The notes beneath the pieces were generated by a model. That model ran no database searches, was not told where the DNA came from, and was given only the letters and a program-made list of their open reading frames with translations. From Xanthomonas axonopodis (GTDB taxonomy: Bacteria; Pseudomonadota; Gammaproteobacteria; Xanthomonadales; Xanthomonadaceae), in the NCBI RefSeq assembly GCF_001304695.1, contig NZ_JFAQ01000147.1, positions 1 through 58,779 of the forward strand: 58,779 nt of DNA, given 5' to 3'. The translations under genes and the position numbers were made by a program. Below are positions 1 to 8,996 of the stretch, one piece after another. Every line of letters begins with the position of its first letter. The stretch's first letter is position 1.

Positions 1-114
1 TCGAACCTGTGGATGAAGCGAAAGCAGTTGATGCCTGGCCGTGGGGAAGGTGTGCCTGTAATGGGGCAAACAACCCGAAAATGCGCCGGAAACGGCGGAA
101 AATCGAAGGTCTGA
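1..114 (+). pseudogene. 3' tail of a probable IS5-family transposase (partial, cut by window edge)
   Basis: Frame 1 is open from the first base to TGA at 112-114 and encodes 37 residues beginning SNLWMKRKQLM. The 'LxNLWMxRxxLM' pattern resembles the last helix of IS5-group (DDE) transposases, which usually end shortly after it. Downstream, an imperfect inverted repeat pairs GGTCTGA (109-115) with TCAGACC (165-171), and TTAG at 176-179 could be the target-site copy typical of that group. Only the tail is visible, so family and integrity cannot be settled. The alternative is chance coding in intergenic DNA. Confidence 0.4.
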
Positions 115-374
115 GCGCGGTCAACGCGACCGATGTGTCTCGCAGTGTCGTCCGGCCGCGTTGATCAGACCTTTCTTAGCTCGCGAATCAGCAGTGCAAT
201 TTCTGCACTGCTGAAACTGCACAGGGGCTTCGCCGCCGTACCCTCACCCCTCTCCCGCGGGGAGAAGGGCTTGATGTTGCATGTCTGAGTTCTTACGTGT
301 AGCTGCGGGCGCGGTTTCTTCGCTCTGCGGTGCCATGCGCTCTGCAGAGGTCGCGCAAGGACCTCGTTGTACCT
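115..374. other. Intergenic, with a small palindrome
   Basis: No gene is seen. A palindromic stretch at 251-265 (TCTCCCGCGGGGAGA) lies within a longer imperfect hairpin. It has no T-run, so it is more like a dispersed Xanthomonas intergenic repeat than a terminator. It sits downstream of the minus-strand GH127/146 gene. Confidence 0.4.
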
Positions 375-2780
375 TCAAGAGGCACTCGCTCCAGCGCTCA
401 CGCCGACGCCAACACCCAACACCCAACACCCAAACGCCGGCCCGGCTGAGTATCCAGTCTCCGGCTCGATGCGGATCTGCAAGTTGTCGCGGCCAGCGAC
501 TGCTGCTGGGAGTGCGTAGTCCACATCAACGAAATCCAGGCCGCGGTTGCCGTCAAGGCGTTCGTTGGCGATGAGTTCGCCGTCGGCGAGGATGCGGAAG
601 CGGCGGCGGGTTTCGTCGCCCCAGTAGCGTAGGCGCAGGATGCGGGCCTGGGCGGTATTGCGCAGGGTGAAGGCCATGAAGCCGCCACTACGCACGTCGC
701 GGCCGGGCCGGCGGCGGTAGCTGAGCGGGTTGGAATTTTCCCCGTGCAGGGCATGTGCCTTTTCAGAGGCATCGTCGCCTAGCACGATGCGATCGAGCGC
801 GCGGGTGTCGAGTGCTTTTTGCGCCACCGCCGCTGCCGCCAGTTCGGTCTGGCGTTGTTGCCATGCAGCGGCGTCGCGGTGTTCCAGGTAGACCGCGCTG
901 CGGCGGTCGAACTGGGCGTAGAACGGGGACAACTGCCACTGCTGCGCGCCATCGCTGTAGACGAAGGCTGTCTTGCCTGGCATCGGCTGCAGGCGTTGCA
1001 GGATGTCTTGCCCCCCGATCAATGCCGGGGTCTTGCCCGACCATGGCTTGGCGGCATCGCCCAGATCCACGGCAAGCACCAGCGGCCCACGCAGCACCGA
1101 GACCCAGGCGGGATCGTCCGGGGTCGCTTCCAGGCGCAGCGGCATGTCGAACGCCAGACTCAGTGTGTCGCCGCGCTGCCAGATGCGCGTGATCCGCAGA
1201 TAGCCATCGCTGGCGGTGCTATCGACAGGCTGGCCATTGAGTTGCAGACGCGGCTGTTGCGCCCAACCTGGCACGCGCAGTGCGAGCGTGCGTTGCTCTG
1301 GCGGCGCGGCATCGATGCGCAGCGAGGCGCTGCCCTGTTCCGGCAACCCGCTGTGCAAGGTCATGTCCAGCCCAGCGGCGTCGCGCACCGTGGAAGGCAC
1401 GTACAAATTGATGTACACGCCCTGCCCGTCCTGCCAGTAGATGGAATCGCCGAATTGCGCGTGCGCTTCCATGCCGCTGCCGACGCAACACCAGAAATCG
1501 TCGAACGGCGACGACCAGCCGCGCGCTTCGCCGGCCAGCAGCGGCGTCATATAGGTGAACATGCCGGTGCGTGGGTGCTGCTGCGCCATCACGTGGTTGA
1601 GCAAGGTGCGCTCGTAGTAATCGAACAGCTCCGCCTGCGGGCCCCATTGATACAGGTGCCGGGTAAGCTTGAGCATGTTGTAGCTGGCGCAATGCTCGCA
1701 GGTCTGCTCGGTGAGGAACTTCGAGATGCTGTCCGGCTGCTGGAAATACTCGCGGTCGCCGTTGCCGCCGATCACATAGGTTTGGTGGTCGGTAACGGTG
1801 TGCCAGAAGAAGCGCGCCGCGGCGCCCGATGCGGCATCGCCGGTGACTTCGTACTCGCGGGCCAGGCCGATCAGCTTTGGGATGTTGGTATTGGAATGCT
1901 GGTGTACCAATTCGTCGCGCTGTGCGACCAGCGGGTCGAGCACGGCGTGGTGATGCAGGCGCTGCGCCAGCGCCAGCCATTGGGCGTCGCCGGTTTGCGC
2001 ATGCAGTTCGACGAACGATTCGTTGAGGCCGCCGAATTCGCACGACAGTACCTTTTGCAATTGCGCGTCGTCGAGCGCGGAGAAGATGCCTTGCAGGTAG
2101 CCAGCCAAACCCACCGCGACCTGCAGCGCTTGCGCGTTATCGCAATGCGCATGCACGTCGAGCAAACCGGCGAACAGTTTGTGCCAGGTGTATAGCGGCG
2201 CCCAGCTGCCGTTGAGATAGAACGGCGCCGGATCGATCTTGCCGCGCTTGAGTTCGTCGAAGACCGCGCGCCCGCTTTCGATCTGCCCGGCTGCGTTCTT
2301 GCGCGTGAAGCCGGCCACGTAGCCATCGCCGGCGTGCGCCTGGCAGCGGGCCAGTTCGCTGGCGATATAGGCCGCGCGCGTGCGGCATTGCGCATCGCCG
2401 GTCTGCGCATGCATGAGTGCCAGCGCACTGAGATAGTGGCCGAGCGTATGACCGGCGATGGTGTCTGCTTCCCAGCCGCCATAGGCCGGCACCTTCGGGG
2501 CGAGGCCGGCATACAGCACGAAGTTGTGCAACAGCCGGTCCGGCTGCAGCCGCATCAGATAGCGCTGGTTGGTCTGTAGCGCATCCAGGAACAACGACGG
2601 CGTAAGCCTGACCTGCGCAAGCGGCACCGCGTGCACACTGCCCGGTTGCGCAGCGTTGGCCTGGGCCGGGAAGCGCAGGAACCCGGCGGCAACTGCCAGG
2701 CTGCTCCAGGCCAGAAAGCGCCGCCGTGACAACGACGGTGTGTGGTTGCAGATCGATTCGCTTGGGTGCGCTTCCGTCAT
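375..2780 (-). CDS. hypBA1: Tat-exported GH127/GH146-type beta-L-arabinofuranosidase (HypBA1-like)
   Basis: Predicted to release single L-arabinofuranose units from beta-1,2-arabinobiose, the last sugar step in stripping Hyp-linked arabinans of extensin. The 801-residue protein starts with a twin-arginine signal (SRRRFLAW, residues 18-25, followed by an Ala-rich hydrophobic segment and a likely ANA cleavage site near 43). The (alpha/alpha)6 domain carries the zinc-thiolate centre of the family: Glu362 and Cys364 in CEHCASYN, and the Cys431-Cys432 pair in WCCVGSG, one of which is the nucleophile in characterised members. A beta-sandwich C-terminal part follows. The start has AGGAG about 13 nt upstream. 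It is the last gene of a minus-strand cluster, about 145 bp after a TonB receptor. The last residues are encoded by a 7-bp repeat, so the C-terminus may vary between strains. The family call is firm; the split between GH127 and GH146 is not made here. Confidence 0.88.
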   Translation of the reverse strand: MTEAHPSESICNHTPSLSRRRFLAWSSLAVAAGFLRFPAQANAAQPGSVHAVPLAQVRLTPSLFLDALQTNQRYLMRLQPDRLLHNFVLYAGLAPKVPAYGGWEADTIAGHTLGHYLSALALMHAQTGDAQCRTRAAYIASELARCQAHAGDGYVAGFTRKNAAGQIESGRAVFDELKRGKIDPAPFYLNGSWAPLYTWHKLFAGLLDVHAHCDNAQALQVAVGLAGYLQGIFSALDDAQLQKVLSCEFGGLNESFVELHAQTGDAQWLALAQRLHHHAVLDPLVAQRDELVHQHSNTNIPKLIGLAREYEVTGDAASGAAARFFWHTVTDHQTYVIGGNGDREYFQQPDSISKFLTEQTCEHCASYNMLKLTRHLYQWGPQAELFDYYERTLLNHVMAQQHPRTGMFTYMTPLLAGEARGWSSPFDDFWCCVGSGMEAHAQFGDSIYWQDGQGVYINLYVPSTVRDAAGLDMTLHSGLPEQGSASLRIDAAPPEQRTLALRVPGWAQQPRLQLNGQPVDSTASDGYLRITRIWQRGDTLSLAFDMPLRLEATPDDPAWVSVLRGPLVLAVDLGDAAKPWSGKTPALIGGQDILQRLQPMPGKTAFVYSDGAQQWQLSPFYAQFDRRSAVYLEHRDAAAWQQRQTELAAAAVAQKALDTRALDRIVLGDDASEKAHALHGENSNPLSYRRRPGRDVRSGGFMAFTLRNTAQARILRLRYWGDETRRRFRILADGELIANERLDGNRGLDFVDVDYALPAAVAGRDNLQIRIEPETGYSAGPAFGCWVLGVGVGVSAGASAS
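411..431. repeat. Three tandem copies of a 7-bp unit inside the end of hypBA1
   Basis: The unit AACACCC is repeated exactly three times at 411-417, 418-424 and 425-431, with a degenerate fourth unit (AAACGCC). On the coding strand it encodes the GCWVLGVGV tail of the GH127/146 protein. Because the unit is not a multiple of three, gain or loss of one copy changes the reading frame of the last residues only. Confidence 0.85.
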
Positions 2781-2925
2781 GGGATCAGCTTAACTCCTGA
2801 AAGCGCGCACGCATGCGCGTGGTCGCAACAACGTGATCGCAACTGCCCGAGCAACGCTGGCCGTGACATGGCATCTGCACGAACGATCGCATTCGGCCGC
2901 GCAGCGCCGCAACACGCCAGGACCC

Positions 2926-5812
2926 TCAGAACTTCACCGTTGGACGTGCCCAGTAAAAACGCCCGAGCAGATCGTAGGTCTGCCACGTCGGTGTTCGCAT
3001 TGCCCACGTTGTTGGCGTAATACAACGGCGGCTGCTTGTTGGCGATGTTGTCTACGCCGACTTCCAAGCGCGTATGCCACGGCTCCACGTTATAGCAAAG
3101 CTGCAGGTTGTTGTAGACGTAAGCGCCAATGTTGCGCACCACCGTCGGTTCGCTGGAATCGGCCGACAAGCTCTGGTCCGGATCCGAATTACCGATGGCG
3201 GTATGCCCCACATAACGGATGCGCCAGGTGGCGCTCCAATCGTCCAATGCACAGCTGACCGTGCCCAATGCGCGCCAGCGCGGGAAATTGCCGTAGGCCT
3301 GGGTGTAGCGGCCCACGTTGTGAATGGTGACCGAGCTGGGGTCGGTGGTGTCGGGCAGCACGTCGTAACGGGTGAGATAGGTACCGTTGAGGCCGGCGGT
3401 GACATTGCCCCAGGCGGTCGCCGGCAGGCGGTAGGTCAGATTGAAGTCAATGCCCTTGGCCCACAGCTTGCCCAGGTTGACGGTGGGCTCGGCGATGTAA
3501 TTGATGGTGCCGTTGCCGTTGCGATGGATAAGCGCGCAGAACGCGCTGGCCGAATTGGCGAAGCATTGATTGAGCACCGTCTGTGCCGACACCGTGGTGA
3601 TGGTGTCTTCCAGATCGATGCGCCACCAGTCCGCACTCAGCGACAGGCCATCGACCCATTGCGGGTCGTGCACGAAACCAACGTCGTAGGACTTGCCGGT
3701 TTCCGGCTTGAGCTGGTAGCCGGCCACTGCCGCACCGGAGGCCTTGCCCGACACCTGCCCGTCCGATTGCTGGTAGCTGCCATCGGTGGGCACGTTGGCG
3801 CACGCCACCGTGTTGCCGCCGGTGTAGCCATTGCACGGATCGTTGACGGTTGCCGAATCTCCGCTCACACCGGTGTAAAGTTCGCTGATATTCGATGCGC
3901 GAAACACTTGCGAGACGGTGCCGCGTAGCAGCAGATTTTCGATGGGGCGGTATTTCAGCGACAGCTTGCTATTGGTCTTGCTGCCCACCGAGCTGTAGTC
4001 GGAAAAGCGCGTGCCCACGGTGATGTTCAGCGCATTGATGCCGGGCAGATACTTGAGTAGCGGGAACAGTGCTTCGGCATAGGCTTCCTTGACGTCGAAA
4101 CTGCCGCTCAAACTGGACGAGCAAAATTCGATCGCCCCGCACAGGCCGTTTTCATCGCCGGTCCACAGTGGATCCGAGGCGGTGCTGTAGCGTTCCTTGC
4201 GGTAGGAAATGCCGGCTGCCAGGCTGGCCTCACCGGCCGGCAACGCGAATAGCGTGCACTTGGCATTGGACTCGAATTGCTTGACTGTGTACACGCTGGT
4301 CACGATGGGGTTGACCACCATGCCCTGCAACGTGGCCAGGTTGGCGCTGTCGTTGAGGTTGAAGAAATTCAACGGCGTGCAGCCGGCAATCGCTGCACCC
4401 GCGCTACCGCACTTGACCGTGCCACCGCTGTCCAGGAACGATGGCCCGATGGCCTGATTGAACGCGGCATAGTCGAGAAAGCCGTTATTGATCGACTTCT
4501 GCTTGACCTTGCCGTAGTTGAAGGTGGCATCCCACTGCCAGGAGCTGTCGCCGAAGCGACCGCGCAGGCCCGGGCTGATCTGGAAGTTGTAGGTGTTGTA
4601 TTGGTAGCGGCGATTGCCCAGCACGTTGGCACGCGTATTGAGGTCGTTGTAGGAGGTGCCGGTGGTGCGGTCGGTGCCGACGTTGACGCCGAACGGGTTG
4701 TAGTCACTCTGCGCCGACACCAGGATGCTGTCGCCGTTGGAAAAGATCGGAATCGGCGCAATGATCGAGGCCGATTCGGTTTTACTGAACCAGGTATTGA
4801 CATAGCCCTCGACGCTGTCGCTGAAGCGGTAGGTTCCCAGCAGGAAGGCATTGGTGCGCTTTTGCGGTGTCTGCAACAGATTGAACGGCTGGTAGTTGTA
4901 GGAATCTGCAGCAGCGTTATCACAATGGAAATCGCCCAGGCCAGCGCGCCCGCTGACGCCGCTGTTGAGGGTGACGCGCCCGCAGCCGTTGGACTGTGCA
5001 AGCAGCTGCGATTGATCCGACCCGTCATTGAAGCCGGTTGGCGTGGCGAGGAGCCCTGCTTCACCGGTTGACCATTGGTCAGCGCGAGCGCGTCCTTGGA
5101 GTAGCCGCGCGCCGCTGCCGATACGGCATCGATATTGTGATACGACAGGCCGCCGATCAGGCTGCCGCGCTCCCAGGTCTTGCCGGCGGTCAAGGTGAAG
5201 TTGCGGCGGTTGCCATCGCCTTCGCTGCTGGTGCCGAAGTCGCTGCTGAACTGCACGCCGTCGAAGCGCGAGCGCAGGATGAAATTGACCACGCCACCGA
5301 TCGCATCGGATGCCGTACACCGCAGACGCACCATCGCTGAGCACCTCAATGCGTCCGATCATGCTGGAAGGAATGGCATTGACGTCGTTGTAGGCCAGGC
5401 GGATGCCATTGACCAGCACCAGGGTGCGCTTGTCGCCCAGGCCGCGCAGCGAGATCGCCGAGGCGCCGGTGCCGCCGCCGTTGTTGGTGTAGGGATTGGT
5501 GGCATTGCCGGCGATGGATGGCAATTCCTGCAGCAGATCGCCCACGGTCGCCTTCCCAGTGGCGGCAATCTGTTGCTGGCCGACGGTGACGACCGGGTTG
5601 GCGGTTTCGGTATCCACCCGGCGCAGGCGCGAGCGGGTGACGACCACGCTGTCCAGCGTCTGCGTCGCATCGCCACCAGTCGCCTGCTGCGCAGCCACCG
5701 GGCTAACCGCACCTGCCGACAGCGCCAACAACGGCGCGGTGGTGAGCGTGCTCGGCAACGGCCGCATGCTGGCGCTGGTCGTGCGGGAGAGAGGCAACGG
5801 CAACATCGGCAT
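2926..5812 (-). pseudogene. TonB-dependent receptor with three frameshifts
   Basis: Outer-membrane TonB receptor, presumably importing arabinosylated or peptide fragments for the neighbouring enzymes. ATG at 5812 has AGGAG 7 nt upstream and a signal peptide ending near VSPVAAQQ, then the plug (SVVVTRSRLRRVDTET... RTLVLVNGIRLA). Reading is broken three times. One extra base at about 5311 falls between SAVYG and SDAIGGVVNF. One missing base at about 5054-5055 falls between NGQPVKQ and LLATPTGF. One extra base at about 2980 comes just before the terminal TYDLLGRFYWARPTVKF. The first two compensate, so a long frame stays open but about 85 plug residues are scrambled. The third hides the native stop (TGA at 2926-2928), and the uncorrected frame runs on to 2777. 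Correcting all three gives exactly 962 codons. The receptor is a paralogue of the intact receptor at 15352-18168. Real decay and sequencing error are both possible. Confidence 0.85.
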
Positions 5813-6283
5813 GCAAGGCTCCTGAGTGCGACGAAAGACAAACAGTGGGCAATACCTGCCCGTGCAGGCGTACAGCGGCGCAGGGCGACGTAGATGGCAG
5901 ACGCACGCTGCTGCAGCGAAACCGCTGGCAACGGTCGTGTTGGAGACACGCAGACAACGTGCGGCCATGGCGACTGAACAGTCGCGCAGCAATGCGTGTT
6001 GCCAGAACGGTGGTGCAGTCCACACTGGATGCGCGTATGCGCTCCAGTTTTCATCAGTTGGTCACAATGTGCCCGTGCGCAGACGCTACGTCTTGTCGCA
6101 TTTGGCGAACGCGCATGCGGAAAACAGCATGGTTCGCAACTGAACGATCATGCGTGGCGGCACGAGCGCGCTCGCGTCCGCACGCATGCGCACTGCTGGG
6201 CGGCGATTGGGTGCAGATCAAGCTGACAAGGATCAGCGCGCGGACCGATGCATCGGGTTCGATGTGCCGCGCACGCAATCAAA
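5813..6283. other. Intergenic upstream of the frameshifted TonB receptor
   Basis: About 470 bp with no convincing gene on either strand. It should hold the promoter for the TonB receptor-hypBA1 pair. I see no clear promoter hexamers, operator or terminator. Confidence 0.5.
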
Positions 6284-8653
6284 TCAACGTACGCGACCCG
6301 CAGCGCGCGCATCACGGCGCCGGGGCGGCCGGCGCTGCTGTGGCGCCGGGGCGGCCGGCGCTGCTGTGGTGCGATTCCACTCCGGCGTTGGCGCCTGCTG
6401 CATCCAGCGCAGGAAGAAATCCAGCAGGCGGCGCCTGCCGTAGTCGCCACCGGCACCGTGATCGCCGCCCGGCACGACCAGCAGATCGAAATCCTTGCCG
6501 GCCTTGATCAAGCGGTCGGCGACCTGGAACGTGCTGGCCGGGTCGACATTCATGTCCATGTCGCCGGTGACCAGCAACAGATGCCCCTGCAGACGCGCGG
6601 CATTCTCCACGTTCGACGATGCGGCATACCACGGGCCGACCGGCCAGCCCATCCACTGCTCGTTCCACCAGATCTTGTCCATGCGGTTGTCGTGACACCC
6701 AGAGTTGGCCACACCCGCCACATAGAAGTCCGGATGAAACAGCAGCGCACCCAATGCGTTCTGCCCGCCGGCGGAGGTGCCGTAGACGCCGACACCGCCA
6801 CCGATGTCGTACCACGGGTACCGCGCTGCGGCGGCCTTGTGCCAGGCGATACGATCCGGCAACCCGGCGTCCTTGAGATTGCGCCAGGCTACATCGTGGA
6901 AAGCGCGCGAGCGGTTGTTGGTGCCCATGCCATCGATTTGCGCCACCGCAAATCCCATCCCGGTAAGCGACGGTGTGGCGGTGGTAAAGCGCTTGGGGAC
7001 GAATGCGCCCTGCGGGCCGGCATAGATGTCTTCGACGACCCGGTAGCGCTGCTGCGGATCGAGCTGCTGCGGGCGATGGATGACGCCCCAGATCTCGGTC
7101 TTGCCATCGCGCCCGGTGGTGTGGAACGGCAGCGGCGCCTGCCACCCTGCCGCCAGCAGGCGGGTCAGGTCGGTACGCTCCACCGTGCGTACCAGGCCGC
7201 CATCTGCGCTGCGCCGCAACTCCAGCACCGGGCCCAGATCCACGCGCGAGTAAAGATCCAGTAGCCACGTTCCATCCGGCGAATAGCGCACCTCATGATC
7301 GGCAGCCAGCGGCGTCAACGCAGTGAGCCCGTTGCCGTCCAGGCCGACGCGATACGCGTGGCGGTAGTACGGGTCCTCGCCGGGCTGCATGCCCGAGGCG
7401 GTGAAGTACACCTGCCCTGCGGCTTCGTCGATGCGATCGAGCTTGCGCACCACCCAGTCGCCGCGGGTGATCTGGCGGATCAGCTCGCCGCGGCGGCCAT
7501 CGTACAGATACAGATGCTCCCAGCCGTCGCGCTCGGAGGCCCACACCATCTGCGCGCCATCGTCCAGATCCTGGCGCGCGTGTTTGCCGCCGTCTTCATG
7601 CTCGCCACTGAGCTCGGAGTATTCGATGAAGGTGGGCGATGTTTCTTCGATGAGCGTGCGCGCGGCGGCGGTGCGTGCGTCCACCTCGATCACCCGATAC
7701 AGCTGGTGCCCGCGCGCGTTGTATTCAAAGGTGAAGCCGCGGCTGTCCTTCCACCAGACCATCTCGCTCAAGGTGAAGGCATTGGGCAGCAAGGTCATCG
7801 CCACCGGATGCGCTGCGTGCGTGGCGATGTCGAACAAGACCGGCTGCATCACCGGCAGCACATCGCCCGGCTTGGGGTACACCTGTTGATGCAACTTGGG
7901 TTGCAGCTGATCAGCGGGCGCCGACTCGATGTAATAGACCATCCGCGGCGGCGGTGCCTTGACCCGATACGCCGCCAGATGCTGCGAATCCGGCGACCAC
8001 ACCACGCTGTCGAGTGCGTAGTAATCCTGCGTACTGCCATCGTGGCTGAGCACGCTGCGCTCGTGACTGCCGACCGGCGCGATGACCAGGTTGGCCTGCT
8101 CCACCCAGGCGCGCCAGCGGCCATCCGGCGATACCTTGGCCTGCTGCTCGCCCTGTTTGAACGGTAGCCGCATGTCCATCGATTCGGCCGGCACGTCGCG
8201 TTCGGGTAGATGTGCGCAGCGATAGCGCAGCAGATCGCACTGCCAGCCCAGTTTCGCCAACTGGAAGCTCAGGCGCTGCTGTTCCAGGGTGGGCTCATCA
8301 AGCTGCAGTCGCGCTGCGTCGACCGCCCTGGCGCCAGCCTGCGTCAATGCTGCAGCCAGCCGCGCGTGATCGAAGGCCAGTGTGTTGCGGCCACTGGCCG
8401 CCTCTACCAGGCGGTATTCGATGACCGGCAACTGGTTGCTGCGCGCCACCCCACGCCGATACAGAAAATGCCCGGCATCCACCCACACTGGCGCCGCAGG
8501 CTGCCGGTCCACCAGCGAGGCATAGCGATCGGACAAGCCCATCGCTTGCGTGTACTGCGCCGGCGTGGGAGCGGCTAGTGGCGCCGCAGTCACCGACACG
8601 ATGTGCGCGAGGGCGAGAGACATGCACCAGGTGGCGATGGTGCGAAAACGCAT
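6284..8653 (-). CDS. Secreted S9 prolyl oligopeptidase/dipeptidyl-peptidase IV-like protease
   Basis: Serine peptidase of family S9 (DPP4 type): an N-terminal beta-propeller (DPPIV_N) followed by an alpha/beta-hydrolase domain. Members cut after proline, which suits hydroxyproline-rich peptides. The start at 8653 gives a signal peptide (MRFRTIATW... SVTAAPLAA); no strong ribosome site is visible and an ATG at 8683 is an alternative. The nucleophile motif is GTSAGG in VYGTSAGGQNALG, the acid is in TGDMDMNVDPAST, and the histidine is in PGGDHGAGG. All three are present. It is paralogous to the S9 gene at 26732-29071. The end is odd: a 26-bp tandem duplication at 6316-6367 shifts the frame and adds about 23 Arg/Ala-rich residues after AAPAAPAP. 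With one copy the protein would stop there. Confidence 0.9.
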   Translation of the reverse strand: MRFRTIATWCMSLALAHIVSVTAAPLAAPTPAQYTQAMGLSDRYASLVDRQPAAPVWVDAGHFLYRRGVARSNQLPVIEYRLVEAASGRNTLAFDHARLAAALTQAGARAVDAARLQLDEPTLEQQRLSFQLAKLGWQCDLLRYRCAHLPERDVPAESMDMRLPFKQGEQQAKVSPDGRWRAWVEQANLVIAPVGSHERSVLSHDGSTQDYYALDSVVWSPDSQHLAAYRVKAPPPRMVYYIESAPADQLQPKLHQQVYPKPGDVLPVMQPVLFDIATHAAHPVAMTLLPNAFTLSEMVWWKDSRGFTFEYNARGHQLYRVIEVDARTAAARTLIEETSPTFIEYSELSGEHEDGGKHARQDLDDGAQMVWASERDGWEHLYLYDGRRGELIRQITRGDWVVRKLDRIDEAAGQVYFTASGMQPGEDPYYRHAYRVGLDGNGLTALTPLAADHEVRYSPDGTWLLDLYSRVDLGPVLELRRSADGGLVRTVERTDLTRLLAAGWQAPLPFHTTGRDGKTEIWGVIHRPQQLDPQQRYRVVEDIYAGPQGAFVPKRFTTATPSLTGMGFAVAQIDGMGTNNRSRAFHDVAWRNLKDAGLPDRIAWHKAAAARYPWYDIGGGVGVYGTSAGGQNALGALLFHPDFYVAGVANSGCHDNRMDKIWWNEQWMGWPVGPWYAASSNVENAARLQGHLLLVTGDMDMNVDPASTFQVADRLIKAGKDFDLLVVPGGDHGAGGDYGRRRLLDFFLRWMQQAPTPEWNRTTAAPAAPAPQQRRPPRRRDARAAGRVR
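6316..6367. repeat. Perfect 26-bp tandem duplication in the 3' end of the S9 peptidase gene
   Basis: Positions 6316-6341 and 6342-6367 are identical 26-mers that begin GGCGCCGGGG. Because 26 is not divisible by three, the second copy changes the C-terminal frame of the peptidase. Removing one copy restores a TGA directly after ...AAPAAPAP. Confidence 0.9.
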
Positions 8654-8996
8654 GACGGGAATGTGTGGCACCTGCGACCTCATGGAAGCATTGGAAAGAC
8701 AGTGTGGCGTTGATGGACGATGGCCGAGCTGCTGACCGCAATCGCTGCGGCAGACATATACCAAGTACGCCGCGGCAAGCCGCCAGGGGCGCAGGCGCGC
8801 CGTCTGCACGGATGCGGTACATCTCCGGTCATCCGGGGTGAAGCGCGTCAGCGCGACTGAAACGCATGGGCCACGTTCGCAAGCCACACGCGGCCAGTGC
8901 GCGCAAGCCAATTCGTCGTACCCCGGCAGTGCACCCCACTGCCTGCGCGCCCTCAGCCATCGTTCGACTGCCGCATGCGGCGCCTTGTCAGTTGCT
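8654..8996. other. Intergenic between GH43 and S9 genes
   Basis: 343 bp with no supported gene. Open frames here are extensions of the S9 frame with non-native, Arg/Ala-rich composition. No hairpin followed by T's was seen after the GH43 stop. Confidence 0.5.

Noticed and set aside
819..2195. A 458-codon plus-strand open frame over the GH127/146 gene
   Set aside because: Antisense shadow of a gene with conserved zinc-cysteine residues.
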